Assembly: GCA_028554755.1 (NCBI GenBank)
Contig: JAPTOF010000025.1
Coordinates: 4,637,501 to 4,701,500, forward strand
DNA from: Cordia subcordata
Taxonomy: Eukaryota > Streptophyta > Magnoliopsida > Boraginales > Cordiaceae
Direction: 5' to 3'
Length of the DNA: 64,000 nucleotides
Within the stretch, counting starts at the first letter, position 1. Every line of letters begins with the position of its first letter. Positions 1 through 11,856 of this stretch are shown here, piece after piece. A program made the translations under genes and the position numbers. The notes below the pieces were generated by a model that was not told the DNA's origin, made no database searches, and worked only from the letters and a program-made list of their open reading frames with translations.

Positions 1-1
1 G

Positions 2-685
2 GGTAAGCCCATGGATGAGAAAATGTATAGAGGTATGATTGATAGTTTGTATTATTTGACAACCTCTAGGCTGGACATCACGTTTGTCGTATATTTATGT
101 GCTCGTTTCCAATCTAGTCCTAAAGAATCCAATTTAGTTGCCGTGAAAAGAATAATTAGATATCTTAAAGGCACAATTGATTTAAGACTTTGGTATACTA
201 AAGGAACCTTATTTGATTTGTGTGGTTATTTCGATGCAAATTTTGCCGGTTGTAAGATTGACTGAAAGAGTACAAGTGGTACATGTCGATTTCTCGGTCA
301 TTCCTTGGTGTCTTGGTCAAGTAGGAAGCAAAGTAGTGTTGCCATCTCTACGATTGAGGTCAAATACATTGCCGCTGGTTCATGTGTTGCTCAAATTTTG
401 TGGATGAAGCAAAATTTGCTTGATTATGGTTTGCTTTATGATCATGTTCCTATTTTTTGTGATAATACTAGTACCATAAATCTCACTAAGAACCCCATCT
501 AACATTCTAGAATTAAACATATTGAGATTAGGCACCACTTCATTAGGGATCATGTGCAAAAATGTGACATTGTGCTTGAATTCGTTAACACTTTGCATCA
601 AGTTGCTGACATTTTTACAAAACCTTTAAATGAAGAGCAATTTTGCAAAATAAGGAGAGAAATTAGAATTCAAATTTGTACTTAA
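2..685 (+). pseudogene. Ty1/copia RNase H (C-terminal end of pol), degraded
   Basis: The plus-strand frame starting at base 2 reads as the end of a copia pol polyprotein: the RT/RNase H connection and RNase H, which removes RNA from the RNA/DNA hybrid during reverse transcription. Visible landmarks are the Y-L-K-G-T stretch, an acidic residue in GYFDANFAG, the glutamate in STIEVKYIA, the aspartate in IFCDNTS, and the typical end ADIFTKPL. In-frame stops near 263 and 500 break it, and the usual T-K-x-R-S-T-S motif sits just after the first stop. The upstream pol lies outside the window. The envelope-like ORF, PPT and LTR that follow suggest the SIRE/Maximus lineage. Assignment to copia RNase H is firm; the lineage is inferred from layout. 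Confidence 0.9.
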
Positions 686-1196
686 TTTGTGTTTGTATCA
701 TTCAAGTTTGCTTGTTTTGGATTGAAATTGAATCTAAAAGCATAATTGAGATGCAAACCTATGTTTAAAGATCATTTTTGTTTAAAAAATGTTATGTTCT
801 TTTTTTTTTTTTTTGGGTGAAAAATGGACTTAAAATTGGATTAAGTTGCACAAAATTGCATTTTTTGGCCAAAAGAGGTCTGTCGATCAACCTCCAGGGG
901 TTTCCAGTCAATCGCCAAGGTGCCCGGCACTTCCAATGAGTAAAACTAGTTTTGCCGGTCAATCGATTGGCTTTGCCGGTCGACTGACAATGTTGGGCAC
1001 AACTATTTTAAAATTTAATTTTGGATCATTCTCTTCATTCTCTCCTACATTTTTAAAATCGTAACCCAATTTCTCTCAAACCCCAATTCCTAAGCGCCCA
1101 TTAACATAAAAAAATTTCCAAAATTACTTCAAGACTTGCATTACCCATATCACAAAGACCATTCTGCATCATTATTTCTTCAAAATTTGCATCAGA
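686..1196. other. Noncoding spacer between pol and envelope-like ORF
   Basis: No coding signal was found. The stretch holds a poly-T run near 800-814 and a cluster of GTCGACTG / GGTCAATCG-like words between about 880 and 990. Similar words recur in the LTR near 3985-4075, which suggests both belong to the same element. Confidence 0.5.
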
Positions 1197-2228
1197 ATGG
1201 TGGATCCAAGAAAAGGAAAGGCCAAAGCTCCATCTTCTAAAAGACCAAGAACAAGTTCTCCACCATCTCAAACTTAACGACTATCATGATTAGGACCTAT
1301 ACCATCAGATGATTTGCCAAAAAAGAATGTGCGCGGAAGAAAAATTTGTTATGGAAGATACCTTATGGATGCGGACCTTATGGGAACAAAGGTGATTAAA
1401 CTTCTCTGGGAACAAGGTTGGTATGATTTCACTCACATTAAATGTGAAGTTTATGAACCTATAGTTTATCAATTCTACTCTTATGTGTAAGAAGTTAAAG
1501 GTCTTAAACCTCTAACTATTGAATCTTGGATTAATGGCTTGCATATATTCATAAATGAGGAAACTTTAGAAAAGATTTTCGAATTGCCAATTGAAGAAGA
1601 GAAAGAGTATTCTGCTCCCTTAGGAAAAAGGCCAACAAGAGATGCTGCTTTAGAATTTATTTGGAAGGATATTGATAGGTTGAGAATTGGAGATCAAACT
1701 CCATACAAAAATGCTTTAGGTCCCGAGAAAAGGATTATAAACAAGATCTTTAATGAATCATTGATGCCTAGAAAGATAAGTGATAATCGGGTTGGTTACT
1801 TTGATGCATATGACATTTATTTTGAGTTTAGGAAGCAAAAAGTTGCATTGCCCTATATTATATTGAATCATATGATGCATCTTGTTGAAGCAGGTCAACA
1901 CTTAGGATATGGGATGGTACTTACTCAAATTTTCAAACATTTTAAAGTAACTTTGATAAATGACCCTAAGCCAAAAGGATTCAATTGGTATTTCAAAATG
2001 AGCTATATCAATCAAATAGAAATCTACTGGTATAATAGAACAATGATAACTGAGGCTCAGTTTAAGAGTTTACCAGCAGATATCCAAGCCCAAATTAGAG
2101 AAAGGTTAAGAAATCACACCACTTTCACATTGCCAGTTGTAGGTCCCGCAATTGAGGAGCTTCAGAGAGAGGTACATGAAGAGGATCGAGATGAAGTTCA
2201 AGATATTCTACATGAGGCAGAAAGGTAA
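1197..2228 (+). pseudogene. Envelope-like ORF of a SIRE-type copia element
   Basis: An ATG at 1197 opens a basic, Ser/Pro-rich N-terminus (VDPRKGKAKAPSSKRPRTSS). In-frame stops follow near 1275 and 1488, after which 229 codons stay open from 1539 to 2228. The open part is a mixed alpha/beta-looking protein ending in a charged Glu-rich tail. Position (just downstream of copia RNase H and upstream of the PPT and LTR), the basic start and the general composition fit the third, 'env-like' ORF of SIRE/Maximus elements, also annotated as 'putative plant transposon protein'. No signal peptide or clear transmembrane segment is visible in the part that can be read, so a true envelope function is unsupported. 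Confidence 0.7.
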
Positions 2229-2648
2229 GAGCGGGCTTGAGAAGGAAAAATAAACATTCAAGAATCCTTTATTGGCATGCCTATAAATGTCAGCTCTTCA
2301 GAAGAGGAAGACCCTGTCTTGACCACTGAACAACACGAACTTCAAAGAGCAATAAGGGAATTAAGAAGGCAAGCTAGACTTAAGGAGCAACGAAGAGAGA
2401 AGTTGAGACGTGGTATCGGATCCAGTACCGGTGTTCAACAAAGGGTGCCATAAGAAGATCCATCTATTATGGCACAACTCTTGGAGCAAATGAAAATGCT
2501 CAACACAAATGTTGAGCAAACGACCATTGCATGGATTGAGAATTGGGGAGAGTTAATGGAGTGGTGAACCAACATTGATTTTGAAATTAAGGGCATGTGC
2601 ACAAACATGACCAACTTTTTCAAGCACTACCAAGGCCACAATCCCTAG
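2229..2648 (+). pseudogene. Continuation of envelope-like ORF, coiled-coil tail
   Basis: After the stop at 2226-2228 the same element continues with heavily charged, Arg/Glu-rich coding-like sequence (around 2330-2420). A short heptad-like segment follows (LEEQMKMLNTNVEQT, about 2470-2520), ending near 2648. Env-like proteins of this lineage commonly end in a coiled coil, so this is probably the broken C-terminus of the preceding ORF. Stops at several places rule out a functional product. Confidence 0.45.
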
Positions 2649-3230
2649 ACCTATTTCCACCATCCATTTCTCAAAAACATTGCACTTGCACTTTGAATTT
2701 GAACATTTCTTAACTTAGCTTCATTTTTTTCTTAACCTTCCTGGACAACCTTTAGTTTAGCTTGTTAGTTTTATCTCTAGTTTTAGCTTGCTTTTGGATA
2801 CATTGCAACTTTGTTTTTTAAAATTTATCTATATCCTTTAGCTTTATATCTTTTCCCAATTTTATTTGTTTTGATGATACCAAAAGGGAGAGAAGGATAT
2901 GTGCTATATATGTGGATAATGTTTGATATACATGTGGATGATGGATGATGTATGTTTATTTTGTAGATGTCTACTATATTTTCCATACATGAGAATGAAG
3001 GATATATGCTATATATGTGAGAATATGCTTGATGGGATTGAATAAAATTGCCTACTAGATAATTACTTATTAGATGTGCAGAAATTGAGGGGAGTCATGC
3101 CTCTGAAGACTCTATTTTAATGCATATTAGCTTGATATATCTTTTATTTGCTTGTACTAAGGTGGAGTTAAAAAATTTTTAGATTTCACACATATGAATG
3201 ATAATTTGTCATCATCAAAATAGGGGAGAT
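2649..3230 (+). other. Noncoding 3' region and polypurine tract
   Basis: AT-rich noncoding DNA with two purine-rich tracts: one near 2879-2895 (ACCAAAAGGGAGAGAAGG), and a second just before the LTR at about 3213-3230 (CATCAAAATAGGGGAGAT). The second has the form of the PPT that primes plus-strand synthesis in SIRE-like elements and places the LTR start at 3231. Confidence 0.6.
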
Positions 3231-4871
3231 TATTAGCTTAAATATGATTTAAGTGAACGTTTTGACGATGCAAATTAGTGTTATGTAATGCTTGTTTGAA
3301 TGAATTGATAATGCTTGCTAATAGTCTTTTTGAGAATGCTTTAATATGTTAGTCTTAGCAAATCCTAGACCCTTGGGGCTTTCTATTTGATTGTATCGAA
3401 AGGTCCAAGGAATTGGGATTTCCCTATTGGTCTAGGTCATTTTGAGGCAAGCGAATCAATTATGATAAAGAGAATGAGCTCTAAGAGAATGTGTTGGAGT
3501 GCAAAATGATGATTTTTTAAGCTTATGGAAGACATCAAGATTGATCATGCCTGAAGCGTATCTCATGGCGTGGAGGAAGTATTCAAGTGAAGATTATGGA
3601 AGGAAAAGGCGAGGGAGTCACAAGGCAGAAACGAGGTGACATAAAGGGTACCAGTTATATTTACTTGTGTTTAGCCTTGATTATGCTTGCTACAGCTCTT
3701 GTTTGCATGATTTCCTCTATAAGTTGATAAATGCTTTACTCCCAAAAATTGTTTATGAAAATCAAATGTGCTTTAAATTTTTTAAATCTTTGACAAATCT
3801 TAAATTGATCTTTGAAAGCATGTCCTCGATCTTAAACATTGTTTTTCAAGTGCTTCTTGAAGTGTTATTATTGTGTTTAAATGATCTAAACGTTCAAAAA
3901 AGGGTTAGAAACTTATGCAAAGCAAAAAGGGGCTTTTTGATGAAAACTGGCAGTAAAAAGTAGTTCTTGAATTGTGGGTCACCATTTGTCGATGGACTGG
4001 TAGAGCCCTGTGGCCGACCGAAAATTCTAGCGAGGAATGAAATTCTTGCCGATCACTTCTTTGGTCGACCAGCAACTGCGTAATTTTCTATTTTTTGACT
4101 GTTGGCAGTACATTTCTCTCTCTTATAAATACCCCCTTTACCCGCAATTCAAAAAGAACCCTAGAATTTGAATTTCAAGTATTTCCTAAGCTATTTTTCA
4201 TCTTTTCAAACACTTTTTACTTGGGAAATCATTCTTGTGAGCTATAAAGTTGCATTAATCTTGAGCAAACTACAAGCCTTTCATTTTCATATCTAGCCTT
4301 TTAGATGTTATAGTAATTTAGTTTGAAGAAACCTTTTTTTTTGTTGATAATACATACACACCATAGCTTGATTATCTTAGGAAGATCATAAAGCTCTTTG
4401 GGTGTGGGGAAATCCTTAGCAAAAAGGGGTTTTTGCTTGGGTTCCTTGGAGTAGGATCCAAAGCGGTATAAAGAGTTGGTTTAAGCTTTACTCACATTTG
4501 AAGAAGCTTGATATTGGAGGATTGATTCAAGTCCTAAGGGATAGTCCTTAGGCGGTAGACATGGGCTTTGCCGAACCACCTAAAAATAGTGTTGTCTCTC
4601 TCTTTCTCTCTCTCTCTCTCCCTCTTTTCTTGATCTCTAGTTTTTTTCACTATTGCACTCAACATGTTTGATTAAATGCCTCAACTAACATGCTTATTTT
4701 TTTTATGCTAAAAAGTTGGTTATTTAGCTAGATTATGTTTGTATCTCTCTAAAGAACATTATATTTGTGTTTTAATTGATTTGGTTTGTATTTTGTGAAA
4801 TTGATTTTTAATTTACAAAAAATCCTCTACAACTAAATTCACCCCCCTCTTTAGTTACATTGCCACTTACA
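3231..4871 (+). repeat. 3' LTR of the SIRE-type copia element
   Basis: The LTR starts directly after the PPT with TATTAG (expected TGTTAG, so the terminal G has mutated) and ends near ...CACTTACA at 4871, about 1.64 kb. A TATAAATA box lies at about 4124-4131, with a pyrimidine-rich stretch containing a (TC)n microsatellite at about 4593-4623 downstream. The C-rich segment CACCCCCCTCT near 4843-4853 is typical of the R/U5 end in this lineage. The 5' LTR is outside the window, so the ends rest on motif position rather than on a pair. The 98-codon ORF at 3667-3963 is not considered real. Confidence 0.65.
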
Positions 4872-4880
4872 CCAAATAAC

Positions 4881-5880
4881 TTTCGAATTTATTGCTCTTA
4901 TTGATTCAAGGGCAGATTTAAATTGTTTACAAGAAGAACTCATCCCCACCAAATATTTTGAGAAAACCACAGAAGAAGTAACTGGAGCAAATGGATCAAA
5001 ACTTTATATTATATATAAATTAACAAATACACATATTTGTAAAGAAGGAGTTTGTATTAAAGCAAGCTTTTTACTTATAAAAAATCTTGAAACTGAAGTA
5101 ATTCTTGGAACCCAATTTCCCAACATAATTAAACCTTTTTCAATTACCTCAAAAGGAATAATTTCTAATATTCTTTCTCAAGATATTTTATTTGAATTTA
5201 TTGACCCTCCTCGTGACAAAAATTTAAACATTCTCAAAGATATTGCAATTCAAAAGAAAATTAGTTTGATTCAAAAAAAATCTTCTCAAATTAAATATCT
5301 CAAAGAAGACATTGAATTTGAAAGAATCCAAGAATAAATATCACAATCGAAACTTCAACAAGAAATTAAACGATTCCAAGAAAAACTTGAATCATAAGTT
5401 TGCACCTCAAATCTAATAGCCTTTTGGCAATGCAAAAAGCATGAAGTATCTATTTCATATACCAAAGAATTCTCTGAATCAATGATTCCTACAAAATCCA
5501 GCCTAATTCAAATGAATGAAGATTTACTTGAACAATGCAAAAACGATATCCAAGACTTTCTGGATAAAGGACTTACTAGGCCAAGTCAAAGTTCTTGGAG
5601 CTGTTCTGCTTTTTACGTAAACAACACTACTGAAATTGAAAGAGGAGCCCTAAGAATGGTTATCAATTGCAAACCTTTAAACAAAGTCCTTCAATGGATA
5701 CGATATCCGAACCCCAACAAAAGAGATCTCCTCAAAAGATTGGTCTATGGAAAAATATTTTCTTAATTTGATATGAAATCAGGATATTACCAAATTCAAC
5801 TCAAAGAAGAAGAAGTCATTGCATAAGAATTCTTTGTAATTGGTGAAAAGGATTTTTTGGTGTTTCAGGGATATAAACTT
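4881..5880 (+). pseudogene. Endogenous pararetrovirus (Caulimoviridae-like) protease-RT fragment, broken
   Basis: The frame from 4882 begins in an aspartic protease: the catalytic motif reads I-D-S-R-A where D-S-G-A is expected, so the glycine is lost. A Lys/Glu-rich linker follows, with stops near 5334 and 5396. The N-terminal part of a reverse transcriptase then reads from about 5482 to 5766, with the conserved WSC-AFYVNN and PLNKVLQWIRYP blocks, and after a further stop FDMKSGYYQIQL. The RT stops before its YxDD active site. The motif set matches episomal and endogenous caulimovirids rather than Ty3/gypsy. It is a non-functional fossil: the protease motif is mutated, at least four stops are present, and the 5' part, the rest of RT and RNase H are missing. 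Its left edge coincides with the copia LTR end. Confidence 0.75.
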
Positions 5881-6090
5881 TTTGAAGAATAGGGTTAAAC
5901 ATGGTCTTGGTAACAACTATTGGCATTCTCGCAATTGTTTAAAAGGGAAAATTTTTATGTACTACACATGAGTTCTAATATATTTTTTCAATTTAGATTT
6001 CAAATCTCATTAACTTCATTAATAGTAATATTAGAAAGTTATTTGATAAAATTATTTTGATAAGTTAATAATAAAATATATTGATAATAT
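5881..6090. other. AT-rich noncoding DNA
   Basis: No coding or repeat signal was recognized here beyond high AT content. Confidence 0.5.
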
Positions 6091-6428
6091 TTATAAACTA
6101 AAATTTATTGATAAATTATAAAAGAAAAAATATGACAAGTTGTTTCAAAATTCAAAAATTGTATTTCCAAATAATTGAATTCTTCTCATGGGTTAGATAC
6201 TATCCCATACCTTTTTGAGATCTTTTAACATGTAAGTAAAAGTAAGACTCCATTTATAAACTAAATTTTATTAATAAATTATAAAAGGAAAAATATGACA
6301 AGTTGCCTCTGAATCCAAAAACTACGTCTCCAAACTAAATGAACTCTCTTCATGGATATAACTAGGATTTAATAATACTTCATACCCCTTTTTTAGATCT
6401 TTTAACATGTATGTAAAAGTAAGACTCT
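6091..6428. repeat. Two-copy tandem duplication, about 160-175 bp units
   Basis: Unit 1 (about 6091-6250) and unit 2 (about 6254-6428) share the same order of blocks. Each starts with TTATAAACTAAA, then has ATATGACAAGTTG, then GATCTTTTAACATGTA, and ends with AAAGTAAGACTC. The copies differ by substitutions and small indels, so the duplication is old. Confidence 0.8.
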
Positions 6429-6795
6429 AATATAATTGTATTTATTGAATATCAATGATATATGTGTAATTCTTATATATTTTTTTATCATTATAATTAT
6501 CATATTCATGGATGATATTCTTTATTTACTCTTAAAATAAAATCAACATTATGTATATGGTGTTTGGTATTAGTCTACATGATCAAATGTATTTTGTTCT
6601 TTAAAGTCCAAATGATATATGTTGTATCTTGTATCAGTATTATACATTGTATCAGATTAAAAAGATTAATAATATTTAATAAAATTAATAGCATTTGAAA
6701 GTTTAACAAAATAATAAATTTGTAAGCTAACATGTCGAGCTTTTTTTTTTTTTTTTTTTTTCTATTTGGGGAGCTAACATGTTCAATTTCAGTGC
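6429..6795. other. AT-rich noncoding DNA with poly-T run
   Basis: Noncoding. It holds a 21-base T run at 6741-6761, which could be the tail of a minus-strand retroposon, although no retroposon body was recognized beside it. Confidence 0.5.
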
Positions 6796-7370
6796 AACTA
6801 GGGTTGATAAATTGGTACCTGCAGGTTGACCTGACTTGTTTATGACGGGTTAAGTAGGCTGGCAGGTTAGAGTCGAGTTGGCGGGTCAAGGTCGGGTTGA
6901 CTCATTTAACCGGCGTGTCACCAAGATCCTGACCCTAATGGGTTGGAGGTCGATGGGTTAAGCGGATTGACCCTACATATTTTCAAAAAATATATAAACA
7001 ACTATGCAAAATAATGATAGAATTAAATACGTAAACTCTTAAATCATAGCATGGATCATAATTAATCCCAAAAATAATAATTAAGCTTAGATCGCATAAA
7101 TAATTATACATTTTTTAAAATGAAGGTGGGTTTGGTGGGTTAAATGGGTTGACGGGTTAGGTGGGTCACTTTGGTAGGTTTACGAGTTAGCTGGTTAGGC
7201 AAACTGTATTATCGGGTTTGCGGGTCACCCACGGGTTGACCCGACCCACATGTTTGGAGGGTTAGGTTAGGTTGATCCATTTGTTTGGTGGGTCATTGAA
7301 CCTTCAACCTTAACCCTTTTTTTTTGGTAGGTTAGGTAGGTTGACTTGTGGGTCTCAAACTGTTTTGCTA
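6796..7370. repeat. Degenerate GGGTTGACC/GGGTTAGGT-rich tract
   Basis: Variants of GGGTTGACC, GGGTTAGGTGGG and GACCCGACCC occur densely at about 6820-6970 and 7120-7370, separated by an AT-rich gap. Spacing is irregular, so this is not a simple satellite. Most copies face the same way and a few are reverse-complemented. Origin unknown. Confidence 0.6.
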
Positions 7371-7611
7371 GCTCTCTATGCAACTTAACTAGTTTTAATG
7401 CATATATAGATAGAAGAAATAAAGATAGAATTAGATATAGTGACCCTTCACTAATACAAATTTATCAATATATAATAATCTAATAATTAGAGACTACAAT
7501 TTGTTAGCTCTTATGAAACTATGGTGATTTACAAACTGTTTGAAATAGATACATTTTATAAAATTTTATGGATTTCATTTAAAAATTTAATTTTTTACGT
7601 TTGGAAACTAT
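7371..7611. other. Noncoding flank of the outer copia insertion
   Basis: AT-rich with nothing recognized. The five bases before the LTR (ACTAT, 7607-7611) would be the left target-site duplication of the outer copia element; its right partner was not found. Confidence 0.4.
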
Positions 7612-9779
7612 TGCCCAGTAAAATAATCTAAGTGGTAGGGGGTGGGTTGGGATTTTGGTACAAATATAATCAACAAAAAGTTGGCACAATAAGTAATATG
7701 GATCAATGAAGATATAAAAGCAAAACTAGAGTTTTCAAACAACCTCACAATACTTAGTATAGGGATAATAGCAAAGAGGATAAAAAACAATACTTTTAGG
7801 TAGTTCGAACTCCCTCGGGTATAGTCCATCACCTGAGGTTTCACCACCTTAGAATTTTGTAGATCTTCACTATAGATCGGCTTATTGCTTTGCACATTTG
7901 AAAAATATAAACCAACAATGTACAACCCTTTAGATTCACCACAAGGACTTCAAGTTCTAAGCCAACACTTAAACAGTGTTGCATCATGCATACTAGATTC
8001 CTAGGTCTATTAATTTTTAAAAGCTACACAGTAGAACAAATAAGAATCGTGTATTATCTCACATCAACTACAAAGATACGAGCATCATATCATATAATCA
8101 AGTAATAAAAATAGAAGGTTTGGAATTTTACCACAATGTTGGCATAACACACAACATAATTCGAATAAATTCTATAGCAACCTTGGATATTCTCCAATTT
8201 GTCTCTCCTATGACCATGAGCACACCTTTCTAGCCTTAGTTATGGTCAAAAAACCAAAATCCAACACCCTTTTTCTTTGGTATCTCAGAAAAGAACTTCT
8301 CTTTTTCCTTTATTCTGTGTGGTGTGTATCTAAGATAGAGAGAGTCTATGCGTATGAAAATATTCTTCACATATGTTACATTCCAGCAAATAGACGTGCA
8401 AAGTATATAGAGTCCTAGGAAGAGTAGAACCCTAGGCCAGAACACATGAACTTGACAAATATGAATTTAATTCAAAATATAAAATTCCAACAAATATGAA
8501 CTCTTTCGCTGTACATATCACTCACACCAATAGCTTATCACAACATAACAAGTGTTCATCCTTGTCTTAAGACAAGATTTTATTTAGATAAGACATTTTA
8601 GAAGAATCTTCTCTTGTCCAAATATTTTAATCCAATCTCATAAGGAAACTTTCCAGTTTTTTCACTCTTACATCACAAATAGCAAGTCTACTAAAAAGGA
8701 AACATCGGTTACTAGAAAATAGCAAGTGGCTAAAAGAGGGACAAGAAGACACAATTAACTCAACTTTTAAAATGACCAAAATGCCCTTGCTAGTCCTTAG
8801 TTGCATTTTGACCATTTAAACCTTAACTCATTCCACTAAAGAGTTATCACTACACTCCAGGACAATCATTGTATCCACAAAAGCTCACCATAAAAAGTGC
8901 GACCTTTGCTTTTGACCTATTAAGAAATGACGAAAATGCTCCTCTATGCAACACTTATGATCAAGATAGCTCTTATCCTATACTGTCTCCTTTTTTATCA
9001 CTTCTTAACCTCATACTCTCTAATCCAAAATAAAACCACCTACAATAACAACTTGACCTAGGAAGTAACCCACAAGTCTAACATCCAATATAACCAAAAG
9101 GCTATATCACTATGCATTAATTTGGACAATCAACCAAATAAATCTAAAGGAGCAATTACCGTACTAAAAGGTGGCATAGATTCCATATTATATGTGCACG
9201 TCCTAACTAATTAAACTTATTTATCCAACACACATAGTTGTTAACCCCCTATCATAGGGATCTCACTCATAATGCATCAAGACACCTGAAATTGACTTCT
9301 TCAATTCATTCACACACATTCAAGATCATGAACACTAGTCTTTAAATAGTTAGAGGTGTATTTGACCTTTATATGCAATAGTAGTTTCCCAAAAAAATCA
9401 CACTTATGTTGGTCATGTCCAATGCATGGCACACTCTATAGTGAGATAAGTTCAGAAAGACCTTCAATCACCAAAGTAGGTAACCCTAAATAGGAGATTT
9501 CTCACTATAGGCTTATTATAGCAAAGTGTCTACCTCCACTATCTATGAACAAATCTTTGTGATTTAAGTGTCCATGACTTGGACCTATCTATATGTCAAG
9601 CCTCATTGCTTGCTCATTGACTTACTTGTAATTAATCAGCCTTACATACATAAACATATATATACAAAGGGATAAGTAAAAGCATACAAAAATATGAAAG
9701 AAAATTTACATGATAACGATAATATCTAGATACAAATCATCTCATGCAAGTGGTCTTTAGGGCATACATATTCGCAACA
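7612..9779 (-). repeat. 3' LTR of outer TNT1-like copia
   Basis: On the minus strand the LTR starts TGTTGCGAATATGTATGCCC at 9779, just after the end of pol, and ends ...ACTGGGCA at 7612, giving TG...CA ends and about 2.17 kb. A minus-strand TATA-like box (CTCTATATACTTTGC) lies near 8400-8415. The start resembles TNT1/Tork-type LTRs. The partner LTR lies outside the recognizable part of the window, so the left end is provisional and another insertion could be hidden inside. All small ORFs in this block are considered spurious. Confidence 0.55.
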
Positions 9780-9839
9780 AACTTTCACTTGCAATAAAGA
9801 TCACTATTAACCTAACCTAACACCTATAGACTCTATGTG

Positions 9840-11856
9840 CTAAAAGAATACTCTCTTTATAAGTGTCTTAGTAAACGAGTCTGCTAAGTCATTAGCTAAG
9901 GCTACTTTCTCCACCACTATACCTCCTTTGTAGAAATTCCCAAATCAAGTGATATTTTCTCTAAATGTGCTTTCCTCCACTATAACTCCTTAGCTTGTTG
10001 CATTGCGCCACTACACTACTATTGTCACAATATATGATAATGGGTCTCCTCATAGTTGGCACAACACCTAGATCGAAGAGAAATTTTTTTCAACCAACTT
10101 GCCTATTTTGTAGCTTCCGATGCCACAACATACTCAGTCTTCATAGTAAAATTGGCAATGTAGGATTGCTTGGTACTCTTCCATGATATATCTCCTCCTA
10201 ACATAGTAAACACATATCCAGCTGTGGATTTTGTGGAGTCTTTGTCATACTGGAAGTTTGAGTCAGTGTATGCCAACAACATTAGATCATTGGCAGAGTA
10301 AACTAGCATGTAATCTTTTGTTCTCCAAAGATACTTAAGTACGCTTTACCACGACAGAATATGTTAGTCTTAGGTTTGATAGATATCTGTTAACCACGCC
10401 TAGAGCAAAGCAAATATCTGGTCTGGTATACAACATAACAAATGTGAGCTTCTAATTGTTGAAGTATATGAAGCCTTTCTCATACTCTCTATCTCCTCAA
10501 GTGTCTTAAGACATTAGTTCTCAGATAGAGGAATTCCATGTCTAGAAGGTAACAAACACTTCCTAAAATTATGCATGCTAAACTTTACAAGTATCTTCTT
10601 CAGGTAGGTAACTCAGGATAATGCTAGTGTTTTGTTCTTGTGAATACACACAAGCTTGATCCCTAGAACACAACTGCCTTCTCTTAAGTCCTTTATCTAA
10701 AAGATAACTAAGCCTTTATGGATGACAACATCCCTAATCATTCCCAATCAGTAGGATATCATTCACATAGAGGACCAAGAATGCCACAACCTTACTATTT
10801 ACTTTCTTATTTACTTCCTTATACATACATAGTTCATCAATGTTCTATTCAAAACTAAAAGATTTAATGGCATGGTTGAACTTGATGTTCCATGCCCTAG
10901 ATACTTGCTTAAGTCCATAAATGGACTTCTTAAGCTTACAAACCATGTTTTCTTAGCCCTTTGCAATTTATCCATCTAGTTGCACCACATAGATGAAGTC
11001 ATCTAGATTGCCATTAAGAATTGTGATCTTAATGTCCATTTGCCATATCTAGTACTCATAATGACGTGCAATGGCTAAGAAAATCTAAATGGGCTTCCGC
11101 GTATTTACTGGGGAGAAGGTTTCCTCATAGTCGATCCTTTCTTTTTTAGTATAACCTTTCGCCACTAACCTAGCATTAAAAGTTTCAACCTTTGCTTCCA
11201 CACCTCTCTTTCTCTTGTAGCGCTACATGCACCCTATGGGTTTGATCTCTTCAGTTGCAACTACAAGATCCTAGACTTTGTTGGAATACATAGATTCAAC
11301 TCTAAATCCATTGCCTAACAACAACAATCAACATTTATGTTTATTATTGCTTCATCATAACTAGTAATATCCTATACTTTATCCTTAGAGATTGTCTCAA
11401 GATACTCTCCATATTATCTATTAGGTTGTCTGGTTACTTTCGACTAAGATGATGCTCTAGAGCATCAGAAGCGAATTGTTGTTCATTTACTGCCTCAATT
11501 ACTATACGAGGTGGTATAGAAGAATCATCAAGAATCTCCTATGGAGTAGTATCTATAATGAGCTCATAATGGCATATCATCCCCCAAGTATTTAGCATGA
11601 GTGTTTACAAGCACTTTCTACTCCTTAGGATGATAGAATGATCCTCGCTCATTCCTTATGGTAGCCAATGAAATAATATTTCTCTAATCCTAGTTCCAAC
11701 TTTGTACCATCACTATTTAATACACAAGTTGGACATCCCCAAATAGGGAGGTGCTCTAAACTAGGTTTTTGGCCTAGCCATAGCTCATGTGGGGTCCTAG
11801 GTACTAATTTAAGAGGTACTGAGTTCAAGATGTATACTATTGTTTCGAGAGCAAAA
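9840..11856 (-). pseudogene. Outer copia pol: integrase end, RT and RNase H (3' portion)
   Basis: The minus strand reads from the end of integrase (ETIVYILNSVP, HELWLGQKPSLEHLPIWGCP) through RT (ARLVAKGYTKKERIDYEETF, ILNGNLDDFIYVVQ, KSIYGLKQVSRAWN, LYVNDILLIGND) to RNase H (10309-10103: AYTDSNFQYDKDST, DISWKSTKQSYIANFTMKTE). It ends DLADSFTKTL with a stop at 9840-9842. The YVDD-type RT motif reads Y-V-N-D, so a catalytic aspartate is lost. Many stops and frameshifts are present. Gag and the front of integrase are not here: the sequence is cut at 11856 by the Athila(+) insertion and resumes at 50234. Confidence 0.85.
11852..11856. other. Left target-site copy of Athila(+) (CAAAA)
   Basis: These are the five bases before the Athila(+) LTR. 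The matching bases after the element are CGTAA (50234-50238). Only three of five agree, but taking the right copy as original rejoins the copia integrase reading frame to give the conserved G-Y-A-L-E stretch, which supports the call. Confidence 0.5.

Noticed and set aside
846..1064. 72-codon plus-strand ORF
   Set aside because: Lies in the spacer with GTCGACTG words; no protein features and it ends in LTR-like noncoding sequence.
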